Source of the DNA: Smittium mucronatum
Lineage: Eukaryota > Kickxellomycota > Harpellomycetes > Harpellales > Legeriomycetaceae
Direction: 5' to 3'
Assembly (NCBI GenBank): GCA_001953115.1
Contig: LSSL01001024.1
Location: 25,971-89,970 of the forward strand
Length of the DNA: 64,000 bases
Made by a program: the position numbers and the translations under genes. Shown in pieces: positions 1 to 9,544 of the stretch (its first letter is position 1; each line of letters opens with the position of its first letter). The notes beneath the pieces are model-generated. The model did not search any database, was not told where the DNA came from, and saw only the letters and a program-made list of their open reading frames with translations.

Positions 1-186
1 TGTAAGATTTATGAAGGTAATTAAACGAAATCTGGTTAATATTGGTAAAGGAAATTTTAGTTAAGAATTTAAATAGATATCTATGTTATATAAAGAAGGA
101 ATAGATTAGATTATCTTCTAAGTTTTTTTTCAATTAAAAAATTGAAAGACGCCTCCAAAAAACCCAAGAAAGGCAAAGGTGAAAGC

Positions 187-2508
187 CTATCTCTGATCAA
201 CAGCACACATCCATATTCTAGTTTTGTATGTCTTGAACAGTTCGCGGACAAGCTCTCTAAAATCAATTCTGTGATCAGCGTTGAAAAAGAATATAAGCTT
301 GCGACGGTCCCATTGGTATTCTGCGTCTACTACCTCCATTGGTAACTTAAGTGATCGGACCTTAGCTTGACAAACGAGTAAAGCTTTTTGTTCATCCTGG
401 GATTTGGATACCATCACGTCAATATCAGTGCTATCAGCAACTCTAAAGACTCTTTTGATTGAAATGTCCTTAGGATTTATCTGAGAAAAAGGCTCGTTGT
501 TACCAGAATTTTGGGGGGAGGTTTTTTCTTTTGGATTATTGTTTGTCGCCACATCGGAACCTAAAGAGAGATTGGATTTTACCACATCGGAAAATTGGGG
601 AACCGAGGCTGTATTGCTATGACCCTCGGAATTACCTGAGCTTCCTGAGGAGCTGTTTTTATTTGAATCAGATATTGAAGAATTGTTAGAATCTTTACTA
701 TCATCCTCTCGGTACCTGGATGCCATAAACTGAATAGCCTGATCTTTGCTACTATATTCTTCAATTATCAAGCCCAAGTCCTGTCCTCGATCAGCCTCTA
801 CAATAGCACAGACACCAGGGGCAATATTTTGATTTGAGGGCACTTTGTTTTCAGATGATGACTTTGAGAAAAAGAACAAATCATTCCTTTTCCCCTTGAA
901 TTGCACCACAAAAATTCGGGCATCAGAAGGAAGAAGATTTAAAGGGACTCCTCTGCCCATATCGCTTAGCGAAGAATTATTGGAGCCCGAGTTATTTCCA
1001 TAAAATTGTGATGGGCTCTGGAAGGCCCCCAAGTTGTTTGGGTTATTCTGATGATTCACGGGGATCTGCATCTTCATACCACTTGACGAGGAATAATGGG
1101 AAATATTGCTTTGATTAAGGTTAGATGGGGGGATATTGAGTCCTATCGACGATTGTTGGAAGTTCAAAGATCCGTAATTAGGTTGCTGAAGAGAGGGGGG
1201 TCTATTATAAGAAAATGAAAATGGGGGTTCGTTTTTCAAAGAACCAGGTATATATCCACCATTTTGGGGCCAAATAAATCCTCCTTGAGGAGTGTCATTA
1301 AGTCCAGGAAAACTTGTCTTCCCACTAATTGGATAAATATTGCTTAAACCAGAAACATTAGACGAAAAGTTTGGACCAGGGCCAGAACCCCGAGGATAAA
1401 AATTGTCGTAATATTGCATAGACTGAATAGGATTTCGATATCTCATTTGGTATGGATTATTATTAACCTGGCCGATGTGGGCATTTTGAGTTTCAGATTG
1501 TTGCCCCAAGACAGGCAAAGGCTGGCCAGGAAATGAAAGTTCAGGAAATCCGCTTGAGGAATTGTTCTTGTTAAATAGAGGATTTGAAGGGGCATTAGAT
1601 GGAATGAATTGGCCCAAGGAAGATTTGTGATGTAGATCAGACAGATCGAAAGAGGAGTGTCTAGGAACTACATTGGGTCGAGCACCCGTCTGATCGGAGC
1701 TGTGACTCAAAGGGTATAATGTTCCGGGAGCCTTTGAGCCTAAACTTGCACTTGAATTAATGGTGCTAGTTTTATCGCTAATGTCCATAGCACTCATCAA
1801 AACACTATCAACAAATTCAGCTTCAGCCGCAGCATCTGCGGCGGCCATGTTCAAAATATCTAAATCCTTCAATGAAGAATCGGATTCACGCTTGGGATTC
1901 ACTAGAGTATGATTTCCCATTGCTCCAAAGCGATTGGAGTTTTTGATTTCCATCCCGGAACTAGGAAAATTAAAGAGGTTGGATTTCTCTCCAGAATCGT
2001 AGGAATCGGAACCAATTTTTCTTGGAAAAGGGGGCCAAGCCTCGGAAGAATAGATTCCTGAATCGTTGGCGGGATTTTGACCCAGATTGTTAGATTGATT
2101 AGAACTGTTTCCTACCATCATACCACCCAGTTTTGACAAACCAGCACCCTTATCAAAACTCAATTTTTCAGTGTCCTCCACTAAGCTATCAAGGCCCCAA
2201 ATAGAACCTTGGTCCTCTTTAGACAGAGAGCCGGCAAGAACCCTCGTCGATTGACTTCCAACAGCTTTCCAATCAATGTTGACTTCATCACCGCTAGACT
2301 TATAAATCGAATCCGCCTCAGGGAATATATCGGACTCGCGTTTAAAAGTTGATTTCATCGAATATTGATCAGTATTGGGGGGTTCTTCTAATTTTCGATT
2401 GGAAACAAGAGAGGCTTTTAATTGTGAAATTTTCGAATTTTTTATATCGGATTGATTTCCAGAAATTTCATCGATGTTTTCCTCTAGGGTATTGGTGAAT
2501 GACAACAT
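187..2508 (-). CDS. PSP1-domain protein, Ser/Asn-rich (773 aa)
   Basis: One uninterrupted frame runs from the ATG at 2508 to the TAG at 187-189. Residues 1 to about 520 are Ser/Asn/Gly/Pro-rich low complexity. At about 534 the first half of a PSP1 core appears (VVQFKGKRNDLFFF), followed by IVEADRGQDLGLI. A Ser/Asn-rich stretch of very roughly 80 residues (about 600-680) comes next. Residues 684-773 form the very conserved second half (KLPMEVVDAEYQWDRRKL, then IDFRELVRELFKTYKTRIW), ending five residues later. Known of the family: yeast Psp1 is an Asn/Gln-rich protein isolated as a high-copy suppressor of DNA polymerase alpha mutants, and bacterial YaaT/RicT share the domain. A cytoplasmic or RNP role is inference. 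Base composition is clearly less AT-rich than the surroundings, and no intron is needed. The start is the first ATG of the frame and could lie further upstream if a small exon exists. Confidence 0.92.
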   Translation of the reverse strand: MLSFTNTLEENIDEISGNQSDIKNSKISQLKASLVSNRKLEEPPNTDQYSMKSTFKRESDIFPEADSIYKSSGDEVNIDWKAVGSQSTRVLAGSLSKEDQGSIWGLDSLVEDTEKLSFDKGAGLSKLGGMMVGNSSNQSNNLGQNPANDSGIYSSEAWPPFPRKIGSDSYDSGEKSNLFNFPSSGMEIKNSNRFGAMGNHTLVNPKRESDSSLKDLDILNMAAADAAAEAEFVDSVLMSAMDISDKTSTINSSASLGSKAPGTLYPLSHSSDQTGARPNVVPRHSSFDLSDLHHKSSLGQFIPSNAPSNPLFNKNNSSSGFPELSFPGQPLPVLGQQSETQNAHIGQVNNNPYQMRYRNPIQSMQYYDNFYPRGSGPGPNFSSNVSGLSNIYPISGKTSFPGLNDTPQGGFIWPQNGGYIPGSLKNEPPFSFSYNRPPSLQQPNYGSLNFQQSSIGLNIPPSNLNQSNISHYSSSSGMKMQIPVNHQNNPNNLGAFQSPSQFYGNNSGSNNSSLSDMGRGVPLNLLPSDARIFVVQFKGKRNDLFFFSKSSSENKVPSNQNIAPGVCAIVEADRGQDLGLIIEEYSSKDQAIQFMASRYREDDSKDSNNSSISDSNKNSSSGSSGNSEGHSNTASVPQFSDVVKSNLSLGSDVATNNNPKEKTSPQNSGNNEPFSQINPKDISIKRVFRVADSTDIDVMVSKSQDEQKALLVCQAKVRSLKLPMEVVDAEYQWDRRKLIFFFNADHRIDFRELVRELFKTYKTRIWMCAVDQR

Positions 2509-5450
2509 TTTACCGAATTTAGATATAATGTAGGATAGAGTGTGAGATTTTCCAAATATTTGACTTTTCGGGAGTATTGATTCTCAAGAAAAATCGAAGG
2601 AAGAATATAAGATTTGATCAGCACTAAGTTCTATTGTACAAAAAATAATTCTTTGCCTAAAATATACGGCAAGATTTTGATGAGTGATATTCGTGTATTT
2701 GTCTATTTATATAAGGGAATGATCAAAAGTATGAGAATAGATGGCAGAATAAAATTAAAATTTATATAGATAAAAACTTACAGGTAAAGGTTAAATTTCA
2801 GATCTATAATAGTCTAAATATATATAATCTAAAATGGGAGGCGGATAAGAATTGGTAATAAAACGTATAAGACTGATAGATGGGTATACTGAAATGAGGC
2901 TGAAGGATGTTACATAAATCTACAGGCTAGGCAGAAAAGCTAATCTAATTGTATGGTGGAAGATGTTAAAAGGTGTGAGGTGAAAATTAAAAAAATAAAA
3001 TCTAGATAATAGTAAGTTAGTTATAATTGAAAGATTATATATATGAAAAAGCGAATGAGGCAACATTTGCCAAAAGAAGGAAGATGTAGCAGGCGCTATT
3101 TGTATATAAATAAGACAACCTGATATTACTTAAATCAAGTAGCTAATTTGGTAAAGAGAAGATCCGCCAAATTAGCACAATGACAATTAGACGTGAGTCA
3201 AGCTCTAGACGAATAGAATTTGAGATGTACATTCACACATTAGGTAAATACATAAATTTGGATAAATTAAAATCCAATTACAGCATATGATTTATATGAC
3301 TGCATCCACATCAAATAACTGGTTGATTTAATAATTGATAAACTTGACCAATGATATCGATGATAAGAAACAATGAGATGCGTAAAACAGAAACCGCATA
3401 TAAGAAAATGACATAATACCTATGAACTTCCTAATGGAGTGAGTAAACAGAATTCGAGAAAGGATGGTGGGGACGTAATAGATCAAGGTTTACTCATATA
3501 TATGTGTATTTACTACAAAAAAAATATTATATGTCAACCCTAGGATAAAGTGGGGAGCTCAGAAATAGACTGGTTCCAAGAAAAGCATTTTATATCCAAA
3601 TCCGTGGTCATTAAAATGTCTCAATATTAAAATAAATAGAGTAAGACATATGTTTCACGTCCCTCAACAAATTTATAGCAACACAAAATACTACTTTTGA
3701 GTTAAGAAAGATAGCATTTTCTTTAAAGAATTTTCAAAAAAAAAAAAATCTCGGATAGACGGGTTATGACCGCACTATATGATTATATGGGTGTCATAAT
3801 ATGTACAATTCCTTCATTAGGGGCGAAAAAATGTGAACTTTGAATAAAAATTATATAAGCGTGATACAGATATTAAAGACATATGCAGATAAGTATTTTT
3901 CACTCCACAAACATATAAATAGATTGGGTTATATCGGATTATATAGGATTCAATTGGATAAGTGTTGGTAGCCAAATATCAAATACTACCGCACCCACCC
4001 CCACCTGTAGCATCCTCTAAAAAGAGAAATTTTCGGGATGTTAAAGGAATGTTTCAAAACAGTTCATCGACTATTTAATTTGAAACAAACCTTGGTATGT
4101 ACTTGTTTTACCGGGTATATTGAGTAAAATCATTAGTCAAAATGTTGTAAACAACTTACTACTTCCGGGTGTGATACGTCTGGATATTGATAGAGTTTTC
4201 CAAGATATTTTCTTTAGCAAATGATACAACTATTATTCCTGGAATTCTAAAATTCACTAAAGCAGGCAATGTTTCTGAAACTAATACGCGTTTTAAAGTT
4301 GAGAGTTTTGATCTTTTTCTGTTAAAATTATTGCGGGATTATATATCAAAAGCTCGACTTATTGCATATATTATATTTATTGAGCAGCTTTCAGAAGTGT
4401 TTAGATTCTGTTCTTTCAAAATTATTTAGGAGAATTGAATAACGACAATAATAATAAAAACATTAAATTTCAAAACAAAAAAAATATCTACAGCGAACGA
4501 AAAGAGAAGTAAAAATATACTGATCAATTATACAATTAAGGAGAAAAAATTGGTTTAATTCAAGTTCTAATAGCAAGACTGCGGTACTTTTTGTTTATTG
4601 GGGATGCTGTCAATTATATACTTTTAGGTATCCTATTCATGAATTGGATCTTGTACTACATAGATATTTCCCTACACATTTTTCGTTGGTTGAAGGCTAT
4701 TTTATTTTCCATATTTAGCATATGACACTTTGATATTTGTTAATATGCAAATTTGATACTTTTCTATTAAAGCAACATGCTCTAACAGGATAATGTAGAA
4801 AGGGCTTTAACACAACCCCATTATTGACGACTGTCAATGGACAGATGCATATTTCACCTTTCAACCTGAAGAGTATATGCTGCTCGCGTTCCAAAATCGC
4901 TATTATCATCCTCCCACCCCTAGCTCTAAACCTCTATGAGGAATAGAAGGTAAACAAAGGTGCCGGGCATCCATAATAATGCAACATTTTCTGTTTCGGG
5001 TGCCTTCGCGTAAGTAATGAGGTCTATTGTATATCGCTAGTATTTGATGCGATTTCCATTTTAGGATTTACACAGATGCAGTTCTGTCAATGCAAATCAC
5101 ATTAATCAGCTGCTATTGGCTTAATAATAAGTATCATTTATTTCCTACAAATACACTTCGCGTCAACGCCAACGCCAACATGGTGACTATCATATCAGGC
5201 AATAGTCCTTCATCTCTACTCTTCTTTACCCAATAGCATTATTTATTATTAATCAACTTCTTGAGGTATATTTAATACGCAGCAAATCATTAGTACAATT
5301 CAATGCTGCATTGTGTGATCAAGCATATTCACCATTTTTATGCGCCCATGCCAAAATTTCACATTGTTTCTAGCTTAGTATTCATTATTTTATTCCCGAG
5401 CTTATAAACAATGACTTTTAATGGTTTTATCGTCTCTATTGATATTGAGA
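2509..5450. other. Gene-flanking non-coding DNA
   Basis: Upstream side of the PSP1 gene, a little less AT-rich than the window at large. Short open frames at 4187-4429 (plus, TTG start) and 4715-4909 (minus) have no recognisable domain and no continuation. The GC-richer part around 4880-5230 could be an old gene fragment, since pieces of plausible peptide occur on the minus strand, but stops break every frame. No RNA gene or transposon is recognised here. Confidence 0.4.
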
Positions 5451-6051
5451 TGAATGAAAATTTGCCGGAAATTAAGAATGCATGGCATACTAGCATAATT
5501 TGGGCTTTTTCTTTCAACTAATGGCTTAAAATTTGGTTATTATTTGTCAATAAATGTCTGATCTTTTAACGATAATTGCTAATTGATCTTTTTAAAAACC
5601 AAGCGTTAAAAGCTATTATCCATGAGATTCTTTTCAAGATCAGACACTTTTTTCCTTCAAGCCTTATAGACCGATTTTACTTCGGTAAACTATTGGTTTA
5701 ATAACTATGTATAGTTTTCAAAATTGTGGTAGACTTGCCTAATTGGTTTTTTCCAATCTGTTATTTGCTACAATTTGATTTTATCGAATAAAAAGAAGCT
5801 TATTAATAATCGTTATTTTTACTAAAAAGGAAATAGAAACTCTCGCAAGTAAAACGTCTGGTGTGTCTAAGAATCTGCCATATAGACTAATGAAATAATT
5901 ACAAAAGTTTGGTCTTTAGCAGACTAATTTCTAGCTCTTTTAGAGCAAACAGATAAAGAGACTGTTAATTTTTTGTTGATATATAAAATTGAACTTATCA
6001 AACTAATTGGCTTGTTATATTATATTCAAATAGAATATTTAAAATTTTATA

Positions 6052-6120
6052 AATGGGAGATTCTCTTTGAGATCGAGCATTTCTCTTTTAAACTTCTACT
6101 ACTTTCCTAATTTGGAAATA
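6052..6120 (+). repeat. Family C repeat, copy 1
   Basis: Contains GGGAGATTCTCTTTGAGA, then a GAGCA-TTCTC segment, and ends in the palindromic block TTTCCTAATTTGGAAATA. The same order of motifs recurs at 7024-7100, 7624-7690, 26014-26090, 49606-49680 and 50060-50110. It has no coding potential. It could be the end of a DNA transposon or a small non-autonomous element. Confidence 0.55.
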
Positions 6121-6458
6121 TGCTAAAAAGGTATTATATAAACCATCTATTAATCTAGAATTGGAATTACGAAAAAAATCTTTTATTGGCAAAATGATGA
6201 ATTTTTATTAATGCTAGCATAATTTTCCTATTTTTTTTTGGCTTACCATTGTTACATTTCATTATAGCCAATGGTTTACACCTGAAAAAAAGGTCTAGTC
6301 TTTAAAAGAATCTTCTCAAACCCAGACCAATTAATTCTCTTCATGCATAAAATTAAAATAAAAATATTCTTTTTATTCGTGGAGCATAATTATTTTTTTA
6401 TAGAAAAAAAAGCATTTTACCCAATAAATGCTATTAATTTTACAGATTTGGCATATTC

Positions 6459-6696
6459 TTAACCCTTTCGTTGTCGGTAAGCCATTTCGTGTAATTTTCA
6501 TTGATAATATTTACACTTTGATTTCAGCTTTGATAAATTAACGTACTATTGGTTAAATATTTAAAATTATTAATATACTTGCCAATTTAAAAAATCTAAC
6601 CGCTAGTACGTTAATTTATAAAGTCGAAAATTAAAGAGGTGTAAATATTGGCCATAGAAATCGCATTAAATGGCCCACTGACGGCGAAAGGGTTAA
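6459..6696. mobile_element. TTAA-flanked foldback MITE (type B)
   Basis: Starts TTAACCCTTTCG and ends CGAAAGGGTTAA. Inside the termini the two arms remain complementary for about 85 bp with mismatches: AATATTTACAC near 6509 pairs with GTGTAAATATT near 6640, and TTAACGTACTA near 6539 pairs with TAGTACGTTAA near 6604. The TTAA duplication and the CCC-type terminus are the hallmark of piggyBac-type elements. No transposase is encoded, so it would be non-autonomous. Assignment to the piggyBac superfamily rests on termini alone. Confidence 0.75.
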
Positions 6697-7023
6697 AAAA
6701 CGAAAAACGGATTACTATTAATCAGAATTTCATTTAAATTAGGAAATAAGAAGCTCATAAAAATAAAACTCTGGTATATCAAAGAATCTGCCATATACAT
6801 ACCACTAATACAAATGTAATTATAAGAGATATGGGATTCGTTTTGAAAGACTTATTTTTGCCATTTAAACCATTGGTCTAAAATGAATTCACTTTACATC
6901 CAAACCAATAAAATTAGAAAATCGTAATGTTTTAATAACCCATCAATATTTTAGCCAATAGAAAATTCTCTTTGTTATATCAGATCTTACACTCACTATA
7001 ATTTTATAGAGTATTTTTTATTT

Positions 7024-7100
7024 TATTTCCAAATTAGGAAAATAATAATTTTTCAATGGGAAGTGCTCGCCCTCAAAGGGAATCTCCAAAATATTATAAA
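7024..7100 (-). repeat. Family C repeat, copy 2
   Basis: Reverse-strand copy: TATTTCCAAATTAGGAAA followed by GGGAAGTGCTCGCCC and AAAGGGAATCTCC, which matches the reverse complement of the copy at 6052-6120 in the same order. Confidence 0.55.
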
Positions 7101-7623
7101 TCTATTACAAAATTAAGGTGATGTAGCAAATAAAATACAAGCTCTTATTCAGTGAAAGACAGTAAAAAAAAATATTGGCCATAAATGAGTGCACAATTTT
7201 TTTTATTATTGGCTAAAAAGTTAGTGATTCTTTTCAAGAGTGTCAGGATACTTGACATACATGACATTTCAACTAATTATTCAGCCTATTACAAATCAAA
7301 ATCAAAATGTACTTCCCAGTAAAAACAGCAAACTTTTATAAAATATGCCTTTTAAAAAAATGTGTTTAATACTATATCATTAGTGGGCAAAATTTAGACT
7401 AAATGCCATGTAGGTCAATTGGAAATAGGTGAAATGTCTCATATCACTTTTCAAGAAGACTTTTTTTATGCATAAGCTATTGGCCAAAATAAAATATAAT
7501 CACGCCAATAAAAGTTGATAATCATACTAGAGCTCATAAATTTTTATAAGTTTGATAATAAGTGATTCCTATTGAAGTTCCTATTTTAAATTGTTCAATA
7601 GTTTTATACAATATCATACTGGA

Positions 7624-7690
7624 TTATTTCCAAATTAGGAAATTAGTAAATTTTTAATAGAGAAGTGGCCAATTTCAATCAGATTCTCTC
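7624..7690 (-). repeat. Family C repeat, copy 3 (degenerate)
   Basis: ATTTCCAAATTAGGAAATT is followed by AGAGAAGTGGCC and, after further divergence, AGATTCTCTC. The palindromic block is well kept and the flanking part is degraded. Confidence 0.45.
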
Positions 7691-8078
7691 AGTTAATACA
7701 CTCATTCAATCTCTTAACTCATGCTCGTATTTGGATTAATCTTCGTATTCCATGTAATAAAAAACAATGGGTTTCTAAAATGGGAAATAAACGATTTTTC
7801 AAACCAAGAAATGTTAAAATTTATCTAAAAAAAGGGTGCCATGACTGTTTGCATGCTACCACTTCGTATACTTTTTCTTCCTATGATTTTGCAAGTGAAA
7901 TTTGAGTATTTTTTAAATCTATGCATGAAAAATAAAATTCACACTTTTTTTTGGTCAAAAATCATAAGAAATGTTCATATGCCAGTTGGTAGTATATCAA
8001 TAGTTCTGACACCAAAATAAGGTGTTATTCTAATTATGATAATAGTGCTGAATTGGTATAGTATTCTAAAAAACATCT

Positions 8079-8249
8079 TTAAACCCTTTCATTTTCGATG
8101 GAAAAAAAAAGGCTTTTATTTTTTGTTCAATGTTATCATAGTTTAATATTAATTGTATACTATTAGACTGATCATGGATTTAGCTCAATTGAAATATCTA
8201 ATGTACACAAATAGGAGTGGGGCAAGTTTTTGGTCCCGGAAAGAGTTAA
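8079..8249 (+). mobile_element. TTAA MITE family A, copy 1 (171 bp)
   Basis: Begins TTAAACCCTTTCATTTTCG and ends CCCGGAAAGAGTTAA. The last 65 bp align closely with the reverse complement of 38689-38857 (shared order: AATTGAAATA, GGGAGTG-like, GGGGC, GGAAAGAGTTAA). Length and terminal TTAA agree with three other copies. The short open frame that starts inside it (8153-8395) is not a gene. Non-autonomous and piggyBac-like by its ends. Confidence 0.7.
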
Positions 8250-8460
8250 TGGTATATACTTTTTTAGTTATAAAATCATCCTCTCTAAAGTGTACAAGCA
8301 ACTATAAAGCTACGAATAAATTAGTAGTAAACTTGGGGTTAAGGGCTAATATCTCATACTTTATACGTTTCCCCCATTCGCCATATATTTTCTAATTAGC
8401 TAATTTTTCAAAAGTTATCTAAACTTTTGAATTTTTTCAAATATTTTCATTCGTAATAAA

Positions 8461-8610
8461 CGCATTATATCTCATATAGAAGATATATACATGTGTCACC
8501 ATCCTTGTTGGATAATATAATCAAAATTACAAATTCTATAAAAAAAAACTCGAATTTTTTCATATATATGATTATATCCTTATCATCTTTTATTTCGCAT
8601 AAGTACACTA
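8461..8610 (+). repeat. DIRS-1 left inverted terminal repeat
   Basis: The outer edge CATTATATCTCATATAGAAG is complementary to 12518-12547, and GGATAATATAATCAAAATTA (8510-8529) is complementary to the block near 12720-12738 in the right repeat. A third block (ATGATTATATCC then ATCATCTTTT) pairs with 12650-12672. Imperfect, with small indels. Confidence 0.75.
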
Positions 8611-8681
8611 CCAGCTTAATAAATTTTAAATAATAAGAATTTAACCTTTAAGCTCATAAACTTAAGAACTTAGCTTATATA

Positions 8682-9524
8682 ATGGATCAATATTACATGC
8701 AGATTATCCAAGATCTATCTGAAAAGGTCAATGGTCTCATGGCGAAAAATGAGCATCAAGGAATTCGTCAAGAAAAGTAGATAGATGTTCAAGCCCCAGA
8801 GTGTGATGACCCACACATAAGAACCTGCGAACAAATAATGCAAGTAGAAAGCTACCCAGCACTACTAAAATCCCTTTCCAAAGTGGGTGAAGACTTCTTT
8901 AGGAACCTACTTGAAGATGATATCAGGAAAGAAATTATTTATGGGCGTCCAAATTTCATCCCAATGAACTAAAAGTCTCCAACATTGAATGACTCAGCAC
9001 AGTCTAACGTCAATAAAACGGATTCGACGCTGTAAAACATACAGCAATCACTCGCACAGCTCAAGATACCATTGTATTATTATATACATTACCAATAACG
9101 TCTTAATTGGTTCATTGATGCAGAGGACGAGGTCATTGTACTAGTGGAGACAATGAGAGAGCTACTATCATATTTATCCTCGAAGATTACCCAAAGCAGG
9201 ATTAACAACCTGCATAATTCAATGGAAGTTACATGCCATGCAACTCAGCTTACCGAATCAACGATCAAAAATTTGATAACAAAATATCAACTAAACAAGA
9301 TGGTCCCCGCAAAAAAAACGGTTAGTAAAAGCAGGGCTCAACGTAACAGTCCATTTATCCAGCTCCAGCAGTCAGGCTATAGCTTCCCTGCTGCAACGGC
9401 GCCAAATCAATCATCTACCCCAGAAAAACACCTTACCAATGCCTCCAACATTCAAGGAGGTCAGTCCCAGGGAAAGAGAAGCTATTTTTTTTCTCAAAAG
9501 AGCATGAATTCAGGTACTCAGTAG
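8682..9524 (+). pseudogene. DIRS-1 gag-like ORF
   Basis: ATG at 8682 opens MDQYYMQIIQDLSEKVN, a short coiled start typical of gag of this group. The frame then stays constant to the TAG at 9522-9524 but is broken by stops at 8778, 8970, 9033 and 9096, with no frameshift needed. Recognisable blocks are YPALLKSLSKVGEDFFRNLL, LNDSAQSNVNKTDSTL and ETMRELLSYLSSKITQSRIN, followed by a Gln/Ser-rich basic tail with PAKKTVSKSR. The block around SKITQSRIN recurs in the second DIRS element at about 53.95 kb. Gag would package the RNA intermediate. That the family is DIRS gag is inferred from its position and from remembered fungal relatives. Confidence 0.75.
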
Positions 9525-9544
9525 AGCAAACTACGTCCTCCTCC

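Larger units (their letters stand above)
5451..8078. other. AT-rich repeat-bearing intergenic DNA
   Basis: No gene is seen. The stretch holds one TTAA foldback element (6459-6696) and three copies of a palindrome-centred repeat (family C, listed separately). A further short dispersed repeat is shared by about 5850-5890 and 6765-6800 (common core AAGAATCTGCCATATA). A weak foldback at 5555-5646 has 11-bp arms (TGTCTGATCTT and its complement). Confidence 0.45.

Noticed and set aside
142..345. Open frame on the plus strand at the window start
   Set aside because: Begins at TTG and mostly overlaps the highly conserved 3' end of the PSP1 gene on the other strand.
4187..4429. Open frame of 80 codons, plus strand
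   Set aside because: Begins at TTG, has no recognised motif and no extension in either direction. Kept only as a remark in the flank entry.
8153..8395. Open frame of 80 codons, at first suspected to be a transposase fragment because 12.99 kb has similar text
   Set aside because: The similarity is explained by shared MITE sequence ending at a TTAA; no protein-level signal beyond DNA identity.
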